The notes under the pieces were generated by a model. The model was given only the letters and a program-made list of their open reading frames with translations. It was not told the origin of the DNA and ran no database searches. From a virus: a stretch of 40,369 bases of DNA. Positions 29,757 through 35,269 of this stretch are shown here, piece after piece. Numbering within the stretch: the stretch's first letter is position 1; each line of letters begins with the position of its first letter. The stretch lies in IMG/VR virus record IMGVR_UViG_3300003324_000175, positions 1-40,369 of that record. One strand, written 5' to 3'. Made by a program: the position numbers and the translations under genes.

Positions 29757-30230
29757 ATGGGCACCCACGAAGGCGCGAACAAGGACAGGTCTGTGATAGT
29801 GACCGCGTTCGGGCTCCTGGCCCTGGTGGTCACGATGATCTGGGGTGGCTGTGCGGCCTTCAGCGGGCCGTCAAGCCCTCCGGGTTCGAGTGCGGAGGCT
29901 GAGACCAGCCCCGACGAACCAGCCCCGGAGGAGAGCGCACAGGACCCGCTGGACGGTATCGAGTCCCCCGCGCCGGAGGTGACCGTTCCCGGTCCGACGA
30001 TCACGGTTCAGGGCGACCCGCGCCGCGTCCTGGTCCCCGGTCCCACGGTAACGATCAAGCCCTCCCCCGCGCCGACCGTGACGATCACCAAGACCGCGAA
30101 GCCCTCCCCCGCGCCGACCGTGACGAAGACGGTAACGGTTCGGCCACAGCCGATCATCCCAGCGCCGACCGTGACCGTAACGATCACCGTCACGGCCCAG
30201 CCCCAGGTGTCACCCTCCGGAGTTGAGTGA
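29757..30230 (+). CDS. Putative surface lipoprotein or membrane-anchored Thr/Pro/Val-repeat protein
   Basis: This 157-residue protein has a hydrophobic N-terminal segment (about 13-29, VIVTAFGLLALVVTMIW) followed by G-G-C32, an imperfect lipobox. The rest is an acidic Ser/Pro linker and a low-complexity tail of repeated PTVT-like units (PSPAPTVTITKTAKPSPAP). It is probably exported and held at the cell surface. It stands alone between a terminator and a non-coding gap, like a moron gene. A CATTCT box ends seven bases before the ATG and no ribosome site is visible, so the transcript may be leaderless. Superinfection exclusion is a guess. Confidence 0.6.
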   Translation: MGTHEGANKDRSVIVTAFGLLALVVTMIWGGCAAFSGPSSPPGSSAEAETSPDEPAPEESAQDPLDGIESPAPEVTVPGPTITVQGDPRRVLVPGPTVTIKPSPAPTVTITKTAKPSPAPTVTKTVTVRPQPIIPAPTVTVTITVTAQPQVSPSGVE

Positions 30231-30241
30231 CTGATCGTCAC
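30227..30241. promoter_or_regulatory. Operator-like inverted repeat, site 5 (GTGAC-TGATC-GTCAC)
   Basis: This is a perfect 5-5-5 palindrome that overlaps the stop of the repeat-protein gene. It is the only site with an AT-containing spacer of this kind and lies 62 bases from site 6, so cooperative binding or looping is possible. Confidence 0.6.
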
Positions 30242-30351
30242 ACTCCGTCGAATAGCCCTGGACGGCTCTCAGACGGCCGTAGAGCCCTTTGACCCCTAGT
30301 CACGTACAACCACCCCGGAAAATTCTGCCAGGGGTTTCCCCAGGTCAGAGC
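30232..30351. repeat. Duplicated 120-bp module, copy B
   Basis: This is the second copy of the module near the terminase genes. On the minus strand it still encodes the related peptide segments ALTWGNPWQ, PGWLY and GLFDG, but without an adjacent start codon. Single-base differences around the operator-like site shift the peptide frame while keeping the inverted repeat, which suggests that the DNA site is the constrained part. Confidence 0.75.
30289..30303. promoter_or_regulatory. Operator-like inverted repeat, site 6 (TTGAC-CCCTA-GTCAC)
   Basis: This is the counterpart of site 1 in copy B of the duplicated module. As there, no convincing -10 box follows. It lies in a gap of about 500 bases without an obvious plus-strand gene. 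Confidence 0.55.
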
Positions 30352-30403
30352 ACAAGTCGATCTTCAAGGCTTGATCACGGGCGCGCTCACGCTGGGCCAT
30401 CAT
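30296..30403 (-). CDS. Possible 35-codon frame, perhaps a frameshifted relic of the copy B microprotein
   Basis: A minus-strand frame starts MMAQRERARDQAL five bases after GAGGG and stops inside operator-like site 6. Removing one base near 30350 would join it to the ALTWGNPWQ frame that continues to 30238, giving a longer relative of the 41-residue protein. It could be a broken gene, a sequencing error or chance. Confidence 0.3.
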   Translation of the reverse strand: MMAQRERARDQALKIDLCSDLGKPLAEFSGVVVRD

Positions 30404-30424
30404 AAAATCCCTCGAAATTTAACC

Positions 30425-30441
30425 CATGCCGATTTGGCATG
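30425..30441. promoter_or_regulatory. Inverted repeat CATGCC-N5-GGCATG upstream of promoter site 7
   Basis: A perfect 6-5-6 inverted repeat lies seven bases before the -35 box of the next promoter. It has the same geometry as the main operator family but a different sequence, so it could be the site of a second regulator such as the other HTH protein. Confidence 0.4.
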
Positions 30442-30447
30442 AATCCC

Positions 30448-30476
30448 TTGACTCGGGGTCACGCCCATGGGAGTTT
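30448..30476 (+). promoter_or_regulatory. Promoter with operator site 7 (TTGAC-TCGGG-GTCAC)
   Basis: TTGACT and GAGTTT are separated by exactly 17 bases, and the operator covers the -35 box. The predicted transcript starts near 30483 and enters the hairpin-punctuated operon through a leader of about 250 bases. Confidence 0.65.
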
Positions 30477-30482
30477 GGAGAC

Positions 30483-30731
30483 ACAACAGAACAGGGACAA
30501 GGCACTCCGCCCCGGTACGTAGGGATCGCAAGATCCACACAGTCCTCCAAACCCGGCAAGCCAGAGAACCAGGCCGAAGTCCTACCGAATAGAAGGATCA
30601 CCCAAGCGCTTCGCCAGCGCTCCCCGAAGGGGGCAGTGATCACACGGTGGCACCGTAAGCGCGATCGAGTTCGGTCCGGCCTTACGGGGCCGTGGCCGTG
30701 CCCGATCGGGCAGGAAGACGGAGGAAAGATC
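30483..30731 (+). other. Long structured 5' leader without a convincing gene
   Basis: The stretch between the predicted start of the site 7 transcript and the first gene has no reading frame with a good ribosome site. It holds several short inverted repeats (CCCC-GAA-GGGG, ACGGTG-G-CACCGT, an AGCGCT pair) and ends with the first copy of the UNCG hairpin family. It may fold into a regulatory leader. Confidence 0.45.
30670..30700 (+). repeat. Intergenic UNCG hairpin element, copy 1
   Basis: This is the variant copy with a UACG loop: TTCGGTCCGG, a CGGCC stem closed by a U-G pair around UACG, then CCGTGGCCGTG. A second short hairpin (GCCC-GATC-GGGC) follows before the ribosome site of the 105-codon gene. 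Confidence 0.75.
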
Positions 30732-31049
30732 ATGACCGCGTACACGCTCCCCCAGTGCGACGTCTTCATGGACCGTGAGCCCGGAGTGGCCGCGTCCCTG
30801 GAGTCGATCCACGAATGCGGCGGGAACGACTGGACGTGCCCGAACGGCGTCTACCTGGAGCTGGCCCACGGGGAGTACGAAGACTCCCTGGACGGCCTGG
30901 ACGAACAGGACGAAGCCGTGAAGGCGCTCTGGGACGCCTACAGCCTGACCTTCGAAGACGCCTGGGAGGCCACCGTGTCCGCCCTGGTGACGCTCGGATG
31001 GACCCCCGGCAACGCTCGGGACGCCGTCCGGCGGGTTCGCCCCTGGTGA
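30732..31049 (+). CDS. Hypothetical acidic protein, first gene of the hairpin operon
   Basis: This 105-residue acidic protein has a Cys-containing first half (LPQCDVFMD, ESIHECGGNDWTCPNGVYLE) and a helical second half (DEAVKALWDAYSLTFEDAW, LVTLGWTPGNARDAV). GGAGGAAA and GATC precede the ATG. No family is recognised. Three Cys and a His in the first half could bind metal. Confidence 0.6.
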   Translation: MTAYTLPQCDVFMDREPGVAASLESIHECGGNDWTCPNGVYLELAHGEYEDSLDGLDEQDEAVKALWDAYSLTFEDAWEATVSALVTLGWTPGNARDAVRRVRPW

Positions 31050-31054
31050 TCCGC

Positions 31055-31086
31055 TTCGGTCCGGCCCTTCGGGGCCGTGGCCGTGG
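31055..31086 (+). repeat. Intergenic UNCG hairpin element, copy 2
   Basis: This is the consensus copy: TTCGGTCCGG, a stem around UUCG (CGGCCC/GGGCCG), then CCGTGGCCGTGG. It lies between the first gene of the operon and the Nudix gene. Confidence 0.85.
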
Positions 31087-31104
31087 CCGCTCAACGGAGG
31101 AAGC

Positions 31105-31530
31105 ATGACCAAGATCTACAAGGTTCGCGCCCTGGTGATCGACTCCCAGGGCCGCGCGCTGGCCATCGAAGCTGACGCGCCCCACGTTCTCCAGCTCCCC
31201 GGAGGGAGCCGGAAAGCGAAGGAAGACAAGATCAAGGCTCTCCGCCGCGAGATGCGGGAGGAACTGGGCCACACGATCAAGAAGGTCCGGCACGTTCGGA
31301 AGATCAAGGTTCGCCGGAACGGCGCGACGGAGATCACGGACTTCTACGTGTGCCGGATCAAGGGTGGCCACGGCCGCCCCAGCCTGACCGGGCGCGAAGC
31401 GCGGCGCGGCCTTCGGGTGTGCCGCTACGAGAGCCCCAAGGCGCTCCACAAGGCCCTGAAGCGCCGCGTCAAGGCCCACGGCCGGAGCGCGGCCCAGCGG
31501 GACCTGACGCTGGTCTCCAGCGCCGTCTGA
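31105..31530 (+). CDS. Nudix hydrolase
   Basis: This 141-residue protein has an almost perfect Nudix box at 34-56 (G-x5-E-x7-REMREELGH: G34, E40, R48, E49, E52, E53, G55). Nudix enzymes hydrolyse nucleoside diphosphate derivatives; the substrate cannot be predicted. The C-terminal half is highly basic (ALKRRVKAHGRSAAQR), which is unusual and could bind RNA or DNA. GGAGGAA lies before the ATG, after a hairpin element. Confidence 0.88.
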   Translation: MTKIYKVRALVIDSQGRALAIEADAPHVLQLPGGSRKAKEDKIKALRREMREELGHTIKKVRHVRKIKVRRNGATEITDFYVCRIKGGHGRPSLTGREARRGLRVCRYESPKALHKALKRRVKAHGRSAAQRDLTLVSSAV

Positions 31531-31535
31531 ACGAC

Positions 31536-31567
31536 TTCGGTCCGGCCCTTCGGGGCCGTGGCCGTGG
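31536..31567 (+). repeat. Intergenic UNCG hairpin element, copy 3
   Basis: This copy has the same 32-base sequence as copy 2. A second weaker hairpin with different sequence (TGGTCAG with CTGATCA) follows before the DUF932 gene. Confidence 0.85.
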
Positions 31568-31609
31568 CTGGTCAGACCTACTGATCAACCGACGGAAGGA
31601 ACACCCACC

Positions 31610-32887
31610 ATGAAGAAGATCGTCCGTAACGCGATCCAGAACGGGACCGACGTGAACGAAGAGTTCCGCCAGTCCAAGCTGGACCAGATCAAGAGCGCGG
31701 AGAACGCATACCAGGCCGTCCAGGACCAGCTTCAGTCCGGCGCGATCACCGCGCTGGGGGACAACCGCTATCGGGTGAACACCGGCTGGGACCGGGGCGA
31801 AGTGATCATGATCGACGTGGCCGCGCTCCAGGACAACGCGCTGACGGCCGAAGAGGCGATCAAGGGAGCCCACGGCCTGGACCTGAAGGCGGACGGCTCC
31901 GTGGCGCTCTACCACCGGACTCCGGCCTGGTGGGGGAACGGGACCATGATCCCCGCTGGTCTGACCGACGTGGACGCGGTCCTGAAGGCGGCGGGCCTGG
32001 ACTTCACGATCTCCAAGCGCGCGACCCCGTTCCTGACCCCGGACGGAGACTGGGTCCAGGTGCCGGACTCCTTCACCACCGTCCGGACGGACGCGGACGG
32101 GACGGAGACCCCCTTCGCCACGGTCGGGAAGATCTACCAGACCGTTCAGAACCGGGAGGCGTTCGCCTTCCTGGAGAAGCTGTTCGGGGACCACGAGTTC
32201 ATCCCCGAGACGGCCGCGCCGCTTCGCGGGGGCCGGAAGGTCTTCATCTCCGCGCGGATGCCGGAGGACATGATCGTGGACCCCGGAGGTATCGCGGACC
32301 ACATCCGGCTGTACCTGATCGTCGCGAACTCGCACGACGGGACCACCCCGATCCGGGCCTACGCCACGCCGTGGCGTCCGGAGTGCGAGAACACGGAGCG
32401 CTTCGGCCTCCGGGACGCGGCTTACTCCTGGACCGTTCGGCACACGCGGAACTGGGCGGACAAGTACGCCCAGGCGGCGGAGACGCTTCGTCTCTCGACC
32501 AAGTTCGCGGAGAACTGGATCTCCGAGGAAACGGAGCTGGTCCAGGCGTCCTTCACCATGGATGAGCTGGACGCCCTGATCACGGACGTCTGGGGCGAGA
32601 TCGACGGCGACGCTTCGAAGCGGGCCGTGACCATGGACGCGGCGCGGCGGAACGACATCGCGGAGCGCTGGGAGATCGAGTCCAACAAGGTCGGGGCCAC
32701 CGCGTACGCGGCGGAGCGCGCGATCACGGGGAGCGTGGACCACTTCACCACCCTGAAGCCGCGTGACCCGGTCCTCCAGGGCTCCGGCAACCGTCTCGCG
32801 GCCCTGGGCGCGGCCATCCTCGAAGACTCCCTGGCGGAGAACAAGAACAAGGCCCACGTCCGGCTCCTGGAGCTGGTCCGGCGCTGA
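31610..32887 (+). CDS. DUF932 (phage/plasmid-like) protein
   Basis: This 425-residue protein matches the DUF932 family pattern: an N-terminal ALYHRTPAWWGNG, then ISKRATPFLTPDG, PFATVGKIYQTVQNREAFAFLEKL, MIVDPGG, LYLIVANSHDGTTPIRAYATPWRPECENT and the helical C-terminal half. DUF932 proteins are widespread in plasmids and phages. Their biochemical role is not firmly known, and links to replication or DNA repair have been suggested. GGAAGGAA precedes the ATG by several bases. Confidence 0.85.
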   Translation: MKKIVRNAIQNGTDVNEEFRQSKLDQIKSAENAYQAVQDQLQSGAITALGDNRYRVNTGWDRGEVIMIDVAALQDNALTAEEAIKGAHGLDLKADGSVALYHRTPAWWGNGTMIPAGLTDVDAVLKAAGLDFTISKRATPFLTPDGDWVQVPDSFTTVRTDADGTETPFATVGKIYQTVQNREAFAFLEKLFGDHEFIPETAAPLRGGRKVFISARMPEDMIVDPGGIADHIRLYLIVANSHDGTTPIRAYATPWRPECENTERFGLRDAAYSWTVRHTRNWADKYAQAAETLRLSTKFAENWISEETELVQASFTMDELDALITDVWGEIDGDASKRAVTMDAARRNDIAERWEIESNKVGATAYAAERAITGSVDHFTTLKPRDPVLQGSGNRLAALGAAILEDSLAENKNKAHVRLLELVRR

Positions 32888-32892
32888 CCCCC

Positions 32893-32926
32893 TTCGGTCC
32901 GGCCCCTTCGGGGGCCGTGGCCGTGG
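32893..32926 (+). repeat. Intergenic UNCG hairpin element, copy 4
   Basis: The stem is one pair longer here (GGCCCC-UUCG-GGGGCC), with conserved flanks TTCGGTCC and CCGTGGCCGTGG. A second hairpin based on GGTTCAGA/TCTGAATCC follows. Confidence 0.85.
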
Positions 32927-32968
32927 AGGTTCAGAACCATCTGAATCCCTGACGGAGGGAAGATCGCT

Positions 32969-33130
32969 TTGACCGACGAACCGAAGGTCCGCGTGATCAT
33001 CATGACGGAGACCATCCCGGACGGCCGTGGAGAACGGGTGTTCGAAGGGACGGCCACGGAATCCGGCCTGGACAAGATCATCGAAGCGGCCCAGGACGCG
33101 GACAATTGGGCCGTTCACGGGATCGCGTGA
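32969..33130 (+). CDS. 53-residue hypothetical protein with TTG start
   Basis: The frame starts TDEPKVRVIIMTETI and ends DADNWAVHGIA. A GGAGGGA ribosome site precedes the TTG at good spacing, and the stop overlaps the next ATG as TGATG. It is strand-rich, then helical (ESGLDKIIEAAQDAD). No family is recognised. Confidence 0.65.
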   Translation: MTDEPKVRVIIMTETIPDGRGERVFEGTATESGLDKIIEAAQDADNWAVHGIA

Positions 33131-33330
33131 TGTGCGGGAAGGTGCTGGTCCTGGACGGACCGAACGACACCGGAGACCCCCGGCTGGACGAAGGTCGGGA
33201 GTTCACCTGTACGCGGCGCTATCCCCCGGTCCACTTCGTCCACCACGACGGCGCGGCGGAGTGGTTCCGACTCCTCCCCGACCTGTTCCAGATCCGCTTC
33301 CTGGAGCTGGTGAGAAAGGAGGAAGCGTGA
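33130..33330 (+). CDS. 66-residue hypothetical protein
   Basis: This protein begins MCGKVLVLDGPND and has a Cys and several His/Arg in the middle (TCTRRYPPVHFVHHDG), ending in a helix (LFQIRFLELVRKEE). It is coupled to the previous gene by TGATG. No family is recognised. Confidence 0.6.
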   Translation: MCGKVLVLDGPNDTGDPRLDEGREFTCTRRYPPVHFVHHDGAAEWFRLLPDLFQIRFLELVRKEEA

Positions 33331-33352
33331 TCCCTGGCGGTACCTGAACCCC

Positions 33353-33386
33353 TTCGGTCCGGCTCCTTCGGGAGCCGTGGCCGTGG
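33353..33386 (+). repeat. Intergenic UNCG hairpin element, copy 5
   Basis: The stem carries a compensatory change (GGCTCC-UUCG-GGAGCC) relative to copy 4, preserving pairing while the sequence differs. A second hairpin (GGCTCA with TGAGCC) follows. Confidence 0.85.
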
Positions 33387-33431
33387 AGGCTCACAAACCG
33401 AGATGAGCCCCTGACGGAGGGAAACTCCCGA

Positions 33432-33905
33432 ATGTCCAACAAGGTCAAGTACTTCCCCACCGCCGTGGAGGAGATCACGGTCTCCGGCTCCGTGCTGGTG
33501 GTCGGGAACGTGATGTGCGCCCCCGCGATCACGTGCCCGGACCCCGAGTGTGGGGAGGACTCCGTCCCCACCTCCCTGGCCATCGTCTACCAGTGGGAGC
33601 CGGACTCCGGCTGGAAGGAGCTGGACTTCATGGTCAACGCGCTCCACAAGGGCGCGGAGGTGGCCATCCCCAAGGAGCTGTTCGTGGACCACGTCCAGGC
33701 CCCCCAGATGCTGAAGGACATCGCGTCCGTGGCCTCGAAGCTGGGCGTGGACCTCCCGCTCTCCGCCCCCGGCCTGGGCGCGCCCCCGGAGTGGCTGACG
33801 GCCGCCGTGGAGCACTTCAAGCCCCGGATGAAGCCCGCCGTGAACCACGCCCCGTTCCAGTGGGACGCCAGCGCGGCGGCGGACCAGACCATCCCGGACG
33901 CCTGA
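33432..33905 (+). CDS. Hypothetical protein
   Basis: This 157-residue protein has a beta-rich first half with a possible metal-binding cluster (MCAPAITCPDPECG), then helices (APQMLKDIASVASKLGVDLPL) and a Pro/Ala-rich end. No family is recognised. It is the fifth gene of the hairpin operon, preceded by GGAGGGAAA. Confidence 0.6.
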   Translation: MSNKVKYFPTAVEEITVSGSVLVVGNVMCAPAITCPDPECGEDSVPTSLAIVYQWEPDSGWKELDFMVNALHKGAEVAIPKELFVDHVQAPQMLKDIASVASKLGVDLPLSAPGLGAPPEWLTAAVEHFKPRMKPAVNHAPFQWDASAAADQTIPDA

Positions 33906-33910
33906 TCCAG

Positions 33911-33962
33911 TTCGGTCCCGTACCAACCCTCTCGGGGGAGGGCTGGTACGGGTGCCGTGCCG
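33911..33962 (+). repeat. Divergent intergenic hairpin element, copy 6
   Basis: The outer flanks of the family are kept (TTCGGTCC and GCCGTG), but the stem is replaced by a longer one: CCCGTACCA pairs with TGGTACGGG, followed by an A/C mismatch and a CCCTC/GAGGG inner stem. Structure is conserved while sequence changes. Confidence 0.7.
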
Positions 33963-33983
33963 GTACCAGACGAAAGGATCATC

Positions 33984-34349
33984 ATGTACCGAATCGAGTC
34001 CAAGGACCCCCACGGGGTCCACGGTTCCATGACCATCACGACGGAGGTCCAGGGCGTACCGGACCAGAAGCACAACTACAGCACCCAGACGTTCCGCCCG
34101 GAAACGCTCCAGATCACGTACCGCATGGACGGCCGTGGGATCTGGGCCCCCACCGAATGGCGACTCTCCGGCCGCCGCGTCCTGAAGGACGGCGGACTGG
34201 GCCTGTCGGTCCACGAGAACCACGGGTACGGGTTCCGGGTCGGCCAGACCGTTCCGGCCTGGATCGACGAAGCCGCCGCCTACTTCGCGCCGGAGCGGAC
34301 GCGCGTCCTGGAGCCGGGGTCCGTGCTCCAGATCAACCCGCGTCCCTGA
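33984..34349 (+). CDS. Hypothetical protein
   Basis: This 121-residue strand-rich protein (GSMTITTEVQGV, ETLQITYRMDGRGIW, GLGLSVHENHGYGFRVG) ends with AYFAPERTRVLEPGS. AAAGGATCATC precedes the ATG. No family is recognised. Confidence 0.6.
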   Translation: MYRIESKDPHGVHGSMTITTEVQGVPDQKHNYSTQTFRPETLQITYRMDGRGIWAPTEWRLSGRRVLKDGGLGLSVHENHGYGFRVGQTVPAWIDEAAAYFAPERTRVLEPGSVLQINPRP

Positions 34350-34356
34350 TTGGCCC

Positions 34357-34385
34357 TTGACGGCCTGTCACGTCCGTGAGACGTT
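34357..34385 (+). promoter_or_regulatory. Promoter with operator site 8 (TTGAC-GGCCT-GTCAC)
   Basis: TTGACG and GACGTT are separated by 17 bases, with the operator over the -35 box. The predicted start is near 34392, 28 bases before the ATG of the 74-codon gene. It gives the last two genes of the operon their own regulated start. Confidence 0.65.
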
Positions 34386-34419
34386 CAAGTTCAGACGGAT
34401 TCAAGACGGAGGGATGACC

Positions 34420-34644
34420 ATGAAGGACATGAAGATCTTCCGGTTCACGCTGGAGGAAGCAGACTACGAAGAGTACGACGGCTTCGTGATCGCGGCCCGG
34501 TCGGCGCGGGAGGCCCGGAAGATCCTGAAGGACGCCCTGGAGGACACCCTGACCGAAGGTCGGGAGATGGAGTACGACCGGGAGGAGATCATCCTTCAGG
34601 ATCTTCGTCCGGGGGTCATCCTCTCTTCCAACGTCGGCGCGTGA
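34420..34644 (+). CDS. Small acidic hypothetical protein
   Basis: This 74-residue acidic protein (FTLEEADYEEYDGFVIAA, ARKILKDALEDTLTEGREM) has a beta-alpha pattern. I prefer the ATG that lies six bases after GGAGGG over the one next to it. No family is recognised; its regulated promoter suggests early expression. Confidence 0.6.
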   Translation: MKDMKIFRFTLEEADYEEYDGFVIAARSAREARKILKDALEDTLTEGREMEYDREEIILQDLRPGVILSSNVGA

Positions 34645-34649
34645 GCCCC

Positions 34650-34681
34650 TTCGGTCCGGCCCTTCGGGGCCGTGGCCGTGG
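34650..34681 (+). repeat. Intergenic UNCG hairpin element, copy 7
   Basis: This copy has the same 32-base sequence as copies 2 and 3, followed by a second hairpin (GGGGCT with AGCCCC) and the ribosome site of the last gene of the operon. Confidence 0.85.
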
Positions 34682-34722
34682 GGGCTCAATCCGGATGAAG
34701 CCCCAGGTGAAAGGATCATGAG

Positions 34723-34911
34723 ATGTTGGGAATCCTGCTGATCGCCGTGGGCCTCTGGGTCCTGTTCGGAGACCCGAGCGTGAAGAAGGTCAAGGGCGGG
34801 ATCAACAAGACGGAGGCCGTGGCGAAGGGGGTTCGGGACGTGTGCAAGGGCCGGACCGGGGCCCCGAAGCCGTCCGAAGATCTCCTGGGATGGCTGTTCT
34901 ACAAGGGATGA
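34723..34911 (+). CDS. Small membrane protein ending the hairpin operon
   Basis: This 62-residue protein has an N-terminal hydrophobic helix (about 1-16, LGILLIAVGLWVLF) and a basic soluble part (SVKKVKGGINKTEAVAKGV). AAAGGATC precedes the start. Two terminators follow. No family is recognised. Confidence 0.6.
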   Translation: MLGILLIAVGLWVLFGDPSVKKVKGGINKTEAVAKGVRDVCKGRTGAPKPSEDLLGWLFYKG

Positions 34912-34930
34912 ACCCAGACCCACCCAAGTA

Positions 34931-34950
34931 GGGGCCGCTACGGCGGCCCC
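34931..34950 (+). terminator. Hairpin with UACG loop
   Basis: GGGGCCGC pairs perfectly with GCGGCCCC around a UACG tetraloop, 20 bases after the last stop of the rightward operon. It is probably the first of two tandem terminators. Confidence 0.65.
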
Positions 34951-34970
34951 GAGTGACCCCCCACAGGCAT

Positions 34971-35013
34971 ACGAAAGCCCGCCCAGGACGGAGGATTCTG
35001 GGCGGGCTTTCGT
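34971..35013. terminator. Strong bidirectional terminator hairpin
   Basis: A perfect 16-bp stem (ACGAAAGCCCGCCCAG and its complement) encloses an 11-base loop between the converging rightward operon and the leftward translocase operon. Confidence 0.85.
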
Positions 35014-35071
35014 CGTTTCAGGGCCACGCAACGGTCCGGATGAGTTGCCCTTCACGTCCGACTCTACCCGG

Positions 35072-35158
35072 AGTCTCAGTCTCAGTCTCGCGAGCGCGGC
35101 CCGCGTCCGTACGCGCGCAGGCGCACGTCACGCGCGCATGAGGGCTGAGACTGAGACT
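35072..35158. repeat. Large inverted repeat with GC-alternating core downstream of the translocase operon
   Basis: Two perfect 14-base arms (AGTCTCAGTCTCAG and CTGAGACTGAGACT), each built from TCTCAG hexamers, flank 59 bases. The core begins with the palindrome CTCGCGAG (35087-35094) and has long runs of alternating C/G/A such as ACGCGCGCA. The palindrome TTCACGTGAA (35161-35170) lies just outside. A replication origin, transfer locus or protein-binding array are possible roles. Confidence 0.65.
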
Positions 35159-35161
35159 GGT

Positions 35162-35269
35162 TCACGTGAAGATCGCGAGCAACATCCCGGCCAGCGCTCC
35201 GCCCCCGATGTAGACCCAGAACCACGGGTCCGTGACTTCGGAGACGATCACGTTCCACAGGACTTTCAT
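35162..35269 (-). CDS. 35-residue membrane microprotein after the translocase
   Basis: The short frame (MKVLWNVIVSEV, then DPWFWVYIGGGALAGMLLAIFT) has one hydrophobic helix in its second half. The ATG overlaps the translocase stop as ATGA and has GGAGGGAGGGGA upstream, good evidence for translation. Small membrane proteins commonly accompany Tra-type translocases in actinomycete elements. Confidence 0.6.
   Translation of the reverse strand: MKVLWNVIVSEVTDPWFWVYIGGGALAGMLLAIFT

Noticed and set aside
31469-33118. Minus-strand frame of about 549 codons opposite the DUF932 gene
   Set aside because: Antisense shadow with low-complexity Arg/Val/Pro content; the plus-strand genes have ribosome sites and a family match.
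34921-35040. Tandem inverted repeats considered as a CRISPR-like array
   Set aside because: Only two unrelated hairpins, with no direct repeats or regular spacers; they fit terminators. The seven intergenic elements are also not an array, since genes lie between them.
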